Both the position numbers and the translations under genes were made by a program. The notes under the pieces are model-generated. The model did not search any database. It was not told where the DNA came from and saw nothing but the letters and a program-made list of their open reading frames with translations. 64,000 bases of DNA, from positions 62,001 through 126,000 of the forward strand of contig QANT01002870.1 of assembly GCA_003254885.1 (NCBI GenBank), in the 5' to 3' direction. Position 1 is the stretch's first letter; every line of letters begins with the position of its first letter. This document shows positions 35,167 to 47,515 of this stretch, piece by piece. The stretch comes from Purshia tridentata. Its lineage: Eukaryota; Streptophyta; Magnoliopsida; Rosales; Rosaceae.

Positions 35167-38100
35167 TCAGCGGAAACTGATAATGCTGTATTGCCCCAAG
35201 AGTATCAATCGCGCAGGTACCAAAAGCACCACAAGCAAATTCATGTGCTGCGATGCAACTAGTCTACTGAACAGTTTCAAGGACTCTTTTCCAGTTTTAA
35301 ACATGCCAGAAAAGTTGAATTGGTATTGCCCCAGGTTGATTGATGCAACACGCCTTCCCACAATGATACTCACATCCACACTATGGGGTACCACAAGGGG
35401 CCACCAAGCCTTGCGGCGCTGCTCTCTTCTGGCCTTCCTAATGCGGTTAAGCTCTTGCCGAATCACCCCGCGAACAGATTTCAAGTAAGAATTCATGTCA
35501 TGATCTCTTTGAATGGTTCCTTCAGAACCATACGCAGAGCGATCACTTAGGATCTCAAGTGGGTGTGGTGAGTTTAAGAATACCAACTGTGCAGCACGCA
35601 GCTGCTTCTCTGCATTATTGGCATCTGACAGAGGACAGCTGAGAAGATACAGACCACTGCCTGAAGGAAGAAGATGATGGTTTGGGGAGAATTTCTCATC
35701 TGGTTGAAGAATCAGAAGCTCCCCCATTGGAGAATACAGTAGCTTCTGTTTTACAAAAGATAAAAATGGTCAGCTACATCAAATTCAGGGAAACAATGAA
35801 AATCATATATTTCAATGTTTTATAATCTCATATACTCTGATAATTCTGAAACAGTAACAGTATTACCTGATTATTTAGACATGGATGATTCCGGAAGTTC
35901 CCATTTAAAGCTTTGAGAAGCTCTGCCACATGGTTAGGATAATTGCAAGAGAAAGCCCGGGGTACAATGTCTCTGTGCAACATAATAGCCTTAACATGAC
36001 TCTGTGGTAAACCAAGCTTGCGAAGCAGTCTATCACCTCCACACATGATGGATGGTGAACCAAAAGTTATAACAGGAAGTAATGAAGACACTGGTACTTC
36101 AAGTCGTATTAGCAACATGAGATTTATTAGTAGTGCTAAGCTTCCCCCTAAAGAATGCCCAGTAAAACGAAAGGTTGCATGGTCACCACGAGATTTGAGG
36201 TGCGCATGGACTTCAGGCAGCACCTGTTCATAAATCCCTTTTGCAACCTCATATATGCCTCTATGTACAATCACATCCAGTCCCTGGAAATAAAAACAGA
36301 CGCATTGCAATAAGTAATCACATAAAAGCATTCATCAATCTCGCTAACAAAATTTCAATGTTAGTGTCAACGACTTGTTTTTCTCAAACATCTCTTACAA
36401 TCAGAATCAATACTTAAATTAGAAAAACCAAAGGAATAGAGAGAAAAGAATTTAACAAATATTTTCAAAATCTACCTCAAACTGAATTGGCTCAAAAAGT
36501 AGGTTTGCTTGCCAGGATGCCAGTGATTCAGACCCCTGCCAAAAAAAGAAAAGCTTGAATGTCAAATATAGAAAAAGGTACCATATATCATGAAATAACT
36601 AATTTATCAATTTCCTTACCTGAATGACAAAGAATCTGGTGCCACTTTGATCATCATCACATATGAACCACTCACACGGTGATGAACATGTTGAATTTAA
36701 ATCATCTGCAACAGCCTGCTTTACTTCTTCCTTTGCAGCAACCACAGCAGTCACCGAGTCAGTGGTTGCCATTAAAGAAGCCACTTCTGAGTTCATCATA
36801 TTAACAACCCCTCTTCCACTACTTTCTTCAGGTGAATCTTTATTAGCCTCAGCCTTTGAGAATTTGAATGGCAGTACGCTCCTTGTATGAGAATGCAGAT
36901 AGGAAGCTGCAGAGGCAGCAATCTGATAAGCAGCAGATGGACTTATTCTGTATCCATGGCTTTTCTGCTCCTTTGCTTCAACATCTTCTTCCATGTCTTC
37001 CTTTAGGGATTTTTCTGTTTCTTGAATTTCAGCTGACACCCGAGTTTCCTCAGTTTTAGCAGCCAGTTCCTTCTTCTCTATTGATGAAGTAACAAATCGC
37101 AGACCATAACATCTCAGGAGATTTCCTGGCTGAATATGAAAATAAATCAAAATAAATTGTTTCGCTTGTAAATTTAATTGGGAATTGAAATTCTTGAATG
37201 GAAAATTAGATATGTGAGATAGTTTATCAACACAAAAATAGATGATTTTCAAAAATAATACTTTTAACTTATAGTGAAAATGTAAATATTACATAGGAGA
37301 CATATCATGAACCTGAGGTTATCAAAAATGCAATATCAAGTAACTAAGGTCTTTAACTGAGGAAGAAATGCAAACCACACCAAACCAAAAATCAACAGAA
37401 CCCAAAATTTCTGTGATTGCATTTGATTTACATGATAAGGTTTTAATGCACCAATGTTGAATCACTGCACATTCATATATAAACAGAAACCACCATATAC
37501 ACAAATTCCTAACAGATATAGACAGTTAATATTTAATAAATCATTCTTAAGATCAAACTGATAACTTACCAACCCAGAAAAATCTCCAAAGAACAAAAAT
37601 CATATGAATTTCAGAAACAAGACTACAAAATCTTACGAATAGCCATTTGGGTTACGGAAAAGAAGAACAAGATTGACAAATTTTTGGAGAAGTTAGAACA
37701 AGATCCAAACTATACAAAACATGAAAACTCAAAGCAAAGAAAAGAACAAACATGGGTAGCCTAATTTGACTAATTGGTCAGGCGATCGAATCTAAAACGG
37801 CGTTACTTGGTCGATTCTGATAGAAAACCAACTATTCTGTTTAAAAACTGAAATGAAATCTGAAATTATAAGGGTCTTAATTGTTGACCAAAGTGGGGCT
37901 CCAAATGGATGTCTGCGTACCTGGATTTTAGGAATGGAATAAGCTAAGTTCCCCAAATACGACATTTGAGCGTAAAACCTCGCTTCCGCCAACGAAACCT
38001 TCCGAAGCAGCCTCGAAAACGAATCTTTATCAAATTCAACCTCTTCATCGTCCTCAACTCTACAACTATCATCACACTCCTCATCATTTTTGTCATCATC

Positions 38101-38571
38101 ATCATCATCACACTCAGACCCATTTCTGACACGATTGGACACGCTTTCTCCACCATTGTCGTCTTCCCTGCGCAGCTCTGCAACGCCGCCACTGTTACCC
38201 TGTTCGTGTCTCCACAGAGACCTGACGTGCAAAATCTTGAGAACCCAGTTGTCGTTTTGTGCGTCGGACCCCACCGTCGTCTCATTTTGGCCCTCCTCCT
38301 CCAAGGGGAGGGCATCGTCGAGAGCCATGCCATTGTAGGAAGGTCCGGCTCCTCTTCCTCCAGGCCATAAAGATTTCAAAGGGTACTTAAATGAGAACCT
38401 GGGGAACGGGGTCGATCTCTTCTGAGCAGGGGTTGAGGTGGACTTGTCCGCCGTGGACCTCCCCATCGCGCTCACCTGAGATGGGTTCGTACGGACATCG
38501 AGTGATGCAGCTGCGGAGATCGTCGGAGCTATCCCATGTATGCCTGTTGTTTTCAAACAAAGACCATCCAT
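35167..38571 (-). CDS. Plastid class-3 lipase, PLIP family (PLIP2/PLIP3-like)
   Basis: PLIP enzymes hydrolyse acyl groups from plastid glycero- and glycolipids and release polyunsaturated fatty acids, feeding seed oil or jasmonate synthesis. Five exons (37921-38571, 36620-37129, 36476-36535, 35867-36283, 35167-35745), all phase 0, give 738 residues. The N-terminal ~70 residues are Ser/Thr/Ala-rich with few acidic residues, fitting a plastid transit peptide. An acidic tract lies near 140-180. The lipase_3 core has [20 protein letters not shown], the nucleophile in GHSLGG (Ser451), the probable Asp512 in HRDIVPR, and His628 in RDHDMNSYL. The C-terminus carries a hydrophobic stretch ([13 protein letters not shown]). 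All catalytic residues are present. The PLIP family is clear; PLIP2 versus PLIP3 is not settled. Confidence 0.92.
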
Positions 38572-41168
38572 TCCTTCCTTTCTTTCTTTTCTATTTGCTT
38601 CTGCTCTGTGTATCTCTGTTTCGGTGGATTCTCTGTTCCTTTATATATGGGATTTTTGGTTTGGGTTTGGAAAGAGAGTGAAGAATTACAAATGAAATAA
38701 AATAATAGCTCAAACTTGAAAGGGGGTTAACCTACAAAGTACAAATAGAATAGTAGAATAATAAAACAGAGTCTTTGAATTTGGTTTGGGTCGTCTGTGT
38801 TTCTTTGAAAAGCCAAGCCAAGCCAAAGGCCAAGCAGTCCATGTCCAAGCGGCCAAGCGTTCATAGTTTGTACTCGAACGGCTCACCAACTTCACGAATC
38901 ACGCTCTTTAACCTTCTTTTTCGGATATTAATGACGAAACGCGTCGTTTAAGTAGGTGGGCGTGGGGGTTTGGATTAGTGTATGCATGCAATGTAGTTGG
39001 AATTTTGGAATCTCATAGTGATTTGTCACATGGGTGTCGGTTTGTAAAATTGAAGAACTATTTTGATACGAAAGCGCGTGGTGTGGTAGGCCCTCTGTCT
39101 CTCTGTCACTAGATTCAATTTAGAAAGTATCCGCGACTCGACACGTCAGAGGATGCACATCAGCTACCCAAAACCAAACAAACAAAAAATAGTAAATCCA
39201 TTCATGGAAGACGTGTCCCTAAAGCTCTTCCTTCCTTCCTTTCTTTCTTTCGGTACACAGTACACACGTCTCTCGCACGTACGTACTCCCATAGCCGCAA
39301 TACTCGCCACTCAAGCCACACGATTTTACTAGTGTTTGTGAAATCGTGGCCGCTGGTGGTTTTTCATATACATTAACACAATGTAGTAAATGTATGATTG
39401 TTAAACTTTTATATCTTATTATTATTATTATTATTAATTTTGTAATGTTAATTTGTTAGTGTTGTTGGACTTTGACCCAACATTCACCCTAATAGGCTAT
39501 TTTAGCCTATAAAAACGGCCACTTAATGACTGGAGCCTGGAGTATGAGACCACTTTACTTAATTGAGGTTTTATTTGATTATGGAATGAATCCATTGTAG
39601 TATTAATTACGAGTTAATAAATTGCTGCTAGACTATAGAATTAGGTATCTCATCTGTACTGTATTGTGTTGTGGGTTTCTCGTCTTGGCCTTATTTACTT
39701 CTTTGTTTGTCAAACAAAGGACAAAAGAATGTATTTTTAATTTTTGTCAGCGGTCGGCGGGGGCAGAAGTGGTGGTAGGACCGCTTGGACTTGAAAATTC
39801 AAAATGGGAAGGAAGGATGGTTCGGTTTAGTTTTAACTTAAAAACTTGTAGTTGAGAGTTAAACAAAATTATGGTGATTGACTGATTGGGTGTCCCAAAA
39901 ACAGTTGGCTTGCCAGGTTCCCAGGCCCCAACTCCTAACTCCCAAAGGAAGGGGGACCATTGACTAATTGTCATGCATACAAAACTCAAAACCTTTGCTT
40001 TCTTTTTTAGGTGGGAAATTGGAATGGTAGCCCTCATAAAATTCCTCAATCAATCTAGATTTAAGGGTGCCTAAAGTGAGTGGGTGGAAGTTGGATGGAG
40101 CTCAAAAACCAACTATTTTGTTAAAATCTAAATACACAAAAGAGTCTAGAAATAGTTTTTCAAAGTTAAGTTAGGTAGGGCTTTGTTGTTTGCTTATTTA
40201 TTGGGGGTAATGGTTTTTGGGTGGTTAGTAGTCCATCAATAGTCATGCCTAATGTGATAAGTTATGAACATGGAAGTTGACATCTCATTATTTTAGTCAC
40301 GTCTAATGTGATAAGTAATGAACAAGAAACATTTTTATACGACTTTATATGTTATGATATGACTATTTTTTTTACTTTTTAATTAGTATCTAATATATAA
40401 ATATCATATAAAATGGTATAAAATTTTAATATAAAAATATGGTAAATATAACAATTTTTTTTTTTGGCCAAATGGTAAATATAACATTACTACACCAAAA
40501 ATAATGAGAAAGAGAAACCAAACCAAACGTTTGGGCTTATGGGCTGTGGGCCGCTTTACTAATTGAATTAACTGGCCATCCTTTTCTTTTGTTTTAATTT
40601 ATACTTTACGCTTTAGTGGCCTGCCTTGTCTGTCCAGCAAGGAAAGATAAACTGATATGATATAAAACCAGTGCGTTTCAAATCATCAAAGTCTCTTGTC
40701 AGTATCCATCCCGCAGCTGCGTCAGAATTCAGAGAATTGTGCTCCCAACACTAAAGAGGTACTTCTGCCTTCAAGTTTCTAATTTTTCTTCTTCTAAATT
40801 TCTAATCTTCTTTCTTGCCAACTAAACGGTGCCCTAGCCCCTCTTTTACTTATTTGAATGCTAGCTCAAGATTTTCGCTATTGGAATCACATTCAATTTG
40901 GGTTCGGGCCCTGGAGTCTTGATTTTCGATTTCTTTCAACTCTGCGCAGTGATGGAGTCGTTGCAGTTTATCACTTATAAAAAGAAAAGTTTTTCCCTTT
41001 TGCAATCCTTCAGTTTTATCATTCTTTTCTCTGTGATGCCTTGCTTGTACAATTGTTGAAAATGATATTATATTCCATTCTCTTATGCTGTTATTGGTAT
41101 AATTCTTTACTGTTAGATTATGAGAGTGACTTTTTGGGACAGATTTCATTTATCCCAAGGTGTAGAAG
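38572..41168. other. Divergent intergenic region between PLIP and TAF13
   Basis: The PLIP and TAF13 start codons face away from each other 2.6 kb apart. PLIP 5' leader occupies the left edge. Candidate elements include ATT repeats (39417-39436), an imperfect 54-bp-spaced duplication at 40241-40328, and a probable TAF13 5' UTR intron (donor after agag at 40759, acceptor ending at 41139). I find no supported gene; the frames at 39622-39855 and 40850-41149 lack domains. Confidence 0.45.
40241..40328 (+). repeat. Two-copy imperfect direct repeat, 54-bp period
   Basis: agtcatgcctaatgtgataa at 40241 recurs at 40295 as agtcacgtctaatgtgataa, each followed by gt-atgaaca. Three or four differences separate about 30-base copies. 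It is a local duplication with no transposon ends. Confidence 0.6.
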
Positions 41169-42635
41169 ATGAACAACTCTTCTACAGGCCCGTCCTCCAA
41201 ATCCAAAGCTGGATCCTCACAGCCATCAGAAACATCATTTAAGCGCAAGCGTGGAGTCTTTCAAAAAGACTGTGAGTCTTCGTCTTTATGCTAGCTATTA
41301 CAACCATTATAACTCCAGTTCCATTTTCGGCCAATTGAAATACTATATGAACCTATTTTTATGGTCTTCTTGTTTAATCTTTACAGTACAGCATATGATG
41401 TATGGTTTCGGAGACGTTGCTAATGTATGTAGCCCTCTCAAATATAAAAAGTTTAGTCTTTTCTGAGCCTTTCATTTGACTATTTAAATATAATGATGTG
41501 TATTTTTCTGTTGCTGTCAGCCTCTTCCAGAAAGTATGGCACTTATGGAGGACATTGTGGTGGAATATATCACAGACCTGGTAAGCTCTTTCCTAGAGGT
41601 AGTTACTATATCTCATGCTAAATAAGATGGTACGACAGGTTTAGACCCAAATTTGCAACTTTTCTGCAGGCGCATAAAGCCCATGATATTGGATCAAAGA
41701 GGGGAAAGCTATCCGTTGAGGATTTTCTGCATCTAATTCGCAAGGTATCTTCTACTTTGTTTCCTCTGTATATTTCCTCATGTATGGAAAAATTTTATTC
41801 CACTTGGAATTTCATATTCTGGATTTAAAAACTATTTACTTTTAACCACTTATGTCAATACAAGAGGGTTGAAGCATTTAATGTAACTTACTTTAATAAG
41901 AAATATGCCATGCTCTAAACTGTTCAGATGAAACTTTAATGGTTAAAACTTAAAACAATAAAGGCTTAGAGTAGGCTAATTAATTGTATGTTTCTTATTA
42001 AAGTGCTTGAGGTCGGGTGCTTGAACACTCCTATTATATATCAATAATCTTTATATTATTAGCATAAACATATACTATGGCTCATTGGTTTTAAAGCATA
42101 CTCTTTAGCAAGGTCACTTTGCTATTGTGTTTGCATTTTGTGGCTGGTGTTAGATATCTATATGAAAATAGTAATAAGAAGACTAATTTCTGCGTTGTGC
42201 GCCTCATCCAAAGCTTTATTATACTTCTTCAGAGTCCAAAGTTAATTTTTCATTTTCTATTTTTCTGAAAGTTGATTAGAAGAGCTGCTTGACAATGGCT
42301 TGCATTCTTTCTTTTTTTTAATTTTTTTACAGTAATACACTGAAACTACTTGGAAACAATGGTTGGAAAGGTTTACTTGGCATGCTGCTTTTAATAAGTG
42401 GGGCGTCAATGATGATGCAAATGTAATTGGTTTGTTTATGTTTCTTCAGTGGACAGCAAACAAACACTAATATAACTGGTTGACTCTCCAGGACTTGCCA
42501 AAAAGTAACCGTTGTAAAGAGTTGCTGTCTATGCATGAAGAGCTGAAACAAGCAAGGAAGGCTTTTGAGACTGATGAAGAGAAGCTGAGAAAGGCTTTTG
42601 AGGCAGACGATGATAAACTGGGATCAACAGAGTAA
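41169..42635 (+). CDS. TAF13: TFIID subunit TAF13
   Basis: TAF13 pairs through its histone fold with TAF11 within TFIID, the complex that loads TBP on core promoters for RNA polymerase II. Five exons (41169-41271, 41387-41424, 41521-41580, 41670-41744, 42492-42635) join in phase to 139 residues, close to the family's plant length. The histone-fold region begins at KRKRGVFQKDLQHMMYGFGD (about 25-44) and runs through MEDIVVEYITDLAHKAHDIG and KLSVEDFLHLIRKD to near residue 92. The C-terminal helix contains a small internal echo, KAFETDEEKLRKAFEADDDK. Exon 2 is only 38 bases. The gene is convergent with ERdj3B. Nothing suggests damage. Confidence 0.93.
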
Positions 42636-43554
42636 TATGAGAGTGTCTTGTTTACTGGGGTTCTTTTTTACTTTCTTACTTTTGAACGTCTTTAATTTGA
42701 TGTTTTGGTGTACATTACAAGTTCTGTTAAACAAATCTTGATCACGGTACTTAAAACTAAATTCAGGTGGAACTAAATACCATTGAACAATTGGTTTGAC
42801 CCCTACTGCACTGCAGTGCTGAATTCGTTTCGGTTAACCTTTTTCTTTGTTTGTAAAATATCTCTGTGGCGATAAGTTGGTTGTTTCACATTATATCTTG
42901 GTCATTTTCATGTTCAGTATTGGGAATATACGGGCGTGACAAATTGTTTAGCGAACCCGTTCATTTGGCTTGTAAAGGGTTCGTTTCTTTGTATGGGTGT
43001 GTGCACGGGCTTGTAATTTTGTAATCATAAATTAGTTTTTGTTTTGTTTTGGCCAAGTAATCATAAATTAGTTAGATCAGCACCTGTGGTCTTATTACAA
43101 TTTATGTTTGTCATTTGGTGACCTCTCTGTGCCACCATATTTTTCTCCAGAGGGTCAGCACCTTTGTAAACAGTAATCATTAGTTGGTTATATACGCCAA
43201 ACGAAACAAACCATGAAGGAGTTCTAAAACGATAACATAAATTTGGTTTCCCTTGGTTTAAGATAGATCTCCATAATTCCATGAAGAAACAATGAGGCAG
43301 TATACCACAGAGGGGGAAATTGTACACCACAACGGCATACATCATAGATTCATAGGATATTAGAAAGATTACAACAGAAAATATCTTTATAATAAAACGT
43401 ACCACTTGTTAACTAACAACCAACCCCCAAAAAAGGAAAAGAAAATTAAAAAGAAGATCAGGCTCCTTCAAAATTTAATTTTTCTTTACTGACCTCATCA
43501 GGTTACATTGAGAATATATTTGAACCAACAAAAATATATCATCCTATACTATAC
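42636..43554. other. Convergent gap between TAF13 and ERdj3B
   Basis: Both genes end here, so this is mainly two 3' UTRs and spacer. The open frame 43061-43405 on the minus strand has no recognisable domain. I see no other feature. Confidence 0.45.
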
Positions 43555-46481
43555 CTAACCAAGAATGGACTTGATCTTTGTCTTCTGGTCCTCTGTCAGT
43601 GACGTGGGGAATAGAACCTCAAATGTGACGTACATATCTCCTTTCTTTTTGCTGAAATGCAAAGGCATCCCTTCCCCTTTAAATTTTCTCACTTCCTTGG
43701 GTCTTGTAATTCCCTGGGTGGTTATCATCGTAATGTCAGTGTTGAAGTTGTATCCTTTCCCCGTCAAACAAATAAAATAAAAAAATGCTGTTATGTAAAA
43801 AAGTTATAGGAAGTAAATGCTAACCTTTGAGCTGATGTCCACCAAATGATCATCCAGATGCTTCATGGTCTTCTCATACCCCACAAGAGCTTGAACCTGT
43901 ATACAGAAAAAGCCTAGGAAATCAACTTCACATGAAAACAGAAACTTGGTTTTATTGAGGGTAAGATCAAGAGAAAAAACTTATATGCCCAGTCTTAGAG
44001 GTCCTTGTGCTAACTGGAACTTATTTGCATTTCCTAGATTTGAAGGCAGATGTACTAGAACAGAAATAAGAACAATAACATAACCCAGAACTAAGTGCCA
44101 TGTAAGTCATACCAGTGTGATAGTGATGGTAGTGTGTAAGTCATTGCCTTCCCTTCTGAACCGGTCATGTGGTGCTGTGCGAATATGGAACTGCAAAAAT
44201 AATGTGATAGCTATAGTCAGAACATGGTACATAAATGGATATTACGATTTGCTAAAACCAGGGTGGCAAGGTCCAAGCACTGACTTTTAAATCTCCAGCT
44301 TCTCCATCAATTATGGGTTCACCATCTTCATAGAAAACCACCTCCTGCAAAAGTACAACTTTTCTTATTCTAATTTTCATAAGTATACAGATCAGAGCAA
44401 TCCTATACAAAAAATATTTTCCAATTACACAAGTCTTGAATGAACAAAGTAATTATAAAATTCATATAGATAACAATAAATAAATAAAGTTATTACTCCG
44501 AACAAATGCAAATTCCAAAACATTCAGAATGATACGCATAAATTAGGCATCAACTGAACTAAAACACCGACATCTAGCACTACATACAACAGAAGAAAAT
44601 ACATGGAAACATGGGGACGGGATTTTCAATGTACATGCACAAGGAAGAAGCTACCCATTGCTAAGCCTAACTGATATAAGCAAATTCAAGAAAAGATAAA
44701 TTCTAAACCTAGCAATAAATTTTGAAGAATTAAAGCTTACTTGCCCATCTTGCATCCCTTTCTCAATATCAACAGTCATGAAATATCCCTCCCTTTCATA
44801 TTTGACATTGGGACATTGTTCACAGACCTGAAAGAGCACAGTTAAATATGTGATAAAGGAAGGTAGTAGCATAACCAGTGGAAGTAACTGATAAAGTGAC
44901 AGACAGAATAAATTATTTGATGCAACAAGGTGGACATGCTTGTGACTGCAGCTTATGGGAAACAATCAGGATGAGACTAACAAATAGATTTTCAAAGCCA
45001 ACAGATGTGTTTCCAAGAGTGTAAGAACATTTTCTTATGCAACCTAAAATATTATCATCCTCTCAAAGTCTTTCTTTTTTCAGAAAAAAAGATTCACAAC
45101 ACTTTGCTGGAATATACCTGTTCTGTCATTTGTTGGAACATCCCTGGACCAATTTGCCTGTGATAAACCTCATTTCTACAGTTACAACGTCTCTTTCCCG
45201 GTGCTGGCTTTAAAATGTTCTTCTCCCTCCAAACCTGAAGTTCATTTATATGAGTTACATAAATCGTATAGAAGTCCATATAAGAAGTCAAACAGGCTTG
45301 GAAAACTTAGTTTCTCTTCCATGTACTTAGAATAGCAGACAAAAATTAGAACACAAAGAAAAGCAGTGACTATATCAGAGAGTGAGAGCGGGCAAAAAAA
45401 AGGGAAACTTGCCTGTATTAAGTTTCAGTATATCTTTAGAAAGGCTGATATGCTTATTGCCCCTGATTTAGATGCTTGAAATGCAGTAAATAAAGTCTAG
45501 CATGTTTTGCATTTCCATATCGCATAGGTGAATGATTTCATATCTTTCATGTGCTTATTCAATATGAGATTATGAGAACTACGTAGCTAGGCATGAGTTT
45601 TACCTTCAATGAACCTCCCATGTAGAGGTCTTCTAATGTTGCATCCAATTCAACAATTACATCATCTCCCTTGACGATTTTATCTTCCTCTTCCATAGAG
45701 CGTCCACCAAAAAACCTAAAAGAAACCTACAAATTTTAAGTGTGGCGAACAAGATGTCCTCAAAGTTACAGCTACCTTTAATTAAATTCATACACAACGG
45801 TCTATAATTGCTCGTAGATTAGAGAAGCACAACACAGCACATGAACAGAATTTCTTTAAATCTAAAATTTCCACTTTTGTTTTTTTTTTTTTCTTTTTTC
45901 AGTTTTCACTTGCTGTTGCTGATATGATATAAGCTAATAAACCGCGAACGCGAAGTAAAGTAAAAAATTTTGAATGATATGAATAAAGATGAGGCATGAA
46001 AAGAAAGTTACTCGGCAAAGATGTCATTGATGTTCATTCCCATTCCACCACCACCACCTCGGCCTCCACTAGCGGCATGCTGTTTCAGACCCTCTTCTCC
46101 GTACTTGTCGTATATGCTCCTCTTCTCGCTATCCGAAAGCACCTCGTATGCTAATTATCAGTAATCACAATCCATTATTATTATTAGATGATTAATAATA
46201 AAATGAATAAGAATGATAGAGAGAGAGAAATGAATTGAATAAAGTGACTAACCATTGTTAATGTCTGCGAATCGCTTATTGGCTTCTTCATTGCCCTGGT
46301 TCTTATCAGGATGGTACTTCAAGGCAAGCTTTCTGTAAGCCCTCTTGATCTGCTCATCCGAGGCTCCCTTGGGCACTTGCAGTATTTCATAATAGCTCTT
46401 GCCTGCAATGGCGGTGAGAGCATAGCAGAGAAAGCACGACAGAAACAGCAAAAGATTCCTCCTTTGAGATTGACGCGCCAT
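43555..46481 (-). CDS. ERDJ3B: ER-lumen J-protein ERdj3B
   Basis: ERdj3B brings BiP to unfolded or nascent clients in the ER lumen, within the SDF2-ERdj3B-BiP complex that plants need for receptor quality control and heat-stable fertility. Nine exons (46253-46481, 46012-46150, 45604-45715, 45118-45234, 44741-44827, 44285-44344, 44113-44190, 43825-43896, 43555-43713) give 350 residues. A signal peptide ends near residue 26 ([14 protein letters not shown]). The J-domain (about 28-92) has the HPD motif in KYHPDKNQ. A Gly-rich linker follows ([10 protein letters not shown]). The substrate-binding region carries the Cys pattern CNC and CEQC. The ATG at 46481 is preferred over the upstream non-ATG frame. 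No HDEL tail is present, as usual for this family. An ERSE/UPRE element lies about 340 bp upstream. Confidence 0.95.
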
Positions 46482-46805
46482 TGCAACCAATATTTGATGA
46501 TGTTGGATCTCCCCGGCCCAATTAACTCAAACTCTTGAAATTAATTATCGGGAACTGGAAACTACAGAAACAATAGAAACGTACACCAGTACCCGTACAG
46601 TGCTAGTGTGTCTTCTGAGCCGGGAGGCTGAGTTGCCGAGTCGGTGAGTCCTCAGACCTGGGCCTCCAGTTAAGTCCCTTCGTTTGTTCGTCGTTTCACA
46701 TCCAACACGACTCACTCACTTCGTCAATTGTGTCATTCACATTTGCATTTTGCAACGTGTTCTCCTCTAAATCGGCCAATCACCGTAAGCCTATAGTTGT
46801 CCCAC

Positions 46806-46827
46806 CCAATCACCTTCTGCCACGTCA
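46806..46827. promoter_or_regulatory. ER stress element (ERSE-I) fused to a UPRE, upstream of ERdj3B
   Basis: CCAAT (46806-46810), nine bases, then CCACG (46820-46824) is an exact ERSE-I. The last half continues as CCACGTCA (46820-46827), the complement of the UPRE TGACGTGG. In plants NF-Y and bZIP28/bZIP60 use these sites to switch on chaperone genes during the unfolded-protein response. It lies about 340 bp upstream of the ERdj3B start codon. A second CCAAT with the same CCAATCACC start sits about 30 bases to the left (near 46778). Confidence 0.8.
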
Positions 46828-47515
46828 GTTTCGCTTGTCCTCGATGTGGTTTCCTGGAACCGGACTGGAGGGAGTGACAAGGGCCTCTCTTTTTTTTAGC
46901 CACAGGGACAAGAGGGCCTCTTTGTTTAGTTCAAATTCATGAAACATTATTATATGTAACCATAACTGCATGAGACGATGATATGGTGTTGTTAATTTAT
47001 TTAGATTATAACACTTGTATAATTTGAAGAATATTTTCCTGGCCCAAAAAAAAAGTTTTATTTTTGAGAATTTAAAATTTTAAAAATTAATAATTATACA
47101 CATATTATAATTTAAATAAATTAATAACACTATATCATCATGTTATGTGGTGTTATCGTCACACATAATAATTCCTTTAAATTTACATTTGAAATATAAT
47201 TTGTTTTCCATTACATCAAAACATTATGTTTAGATAGTTTATAAGTGGGTTCCCAACTTTCGCACAAAAATCTATGTCTTGCATATTATTTAACAACACA
47301 CATACTTTTAGTCAAAAATCTTATCATGCATTTTATAGCATAAGTTTTCATTGGTTAATGTATGAATTTGAAATTTTTTTTGTTTGTGGACCAACTTAAA
47401 GTACCCATTATAGTATGTGGATGAATTAATACTTTGAACCTCTTTTTTCACTTTTTGGCAGTGTGTAGGGAGTTAAATTCACAACACAGAAGGTGAAAAA
47501 ACGTAGGCCTAAGGA
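46828..47515. other. Intergenic spacer between the ERdj3B promoter and the L1 insertion
   Basis: AT-rich sequence with short poly-A/T runs. The first part belongs to the distal ERdj3B promoter. I see no gene, repeat family or RNA here. Confidence 0.4.

Noticed and set aside
43714-43767. Extended last exon of ERdj3B ([18 protein letters not shown])
   Set aside because: The acceptor ending in cccag at 43714 gives the family-conserved [12 protein letters not shown] join; the extra residues are intron.
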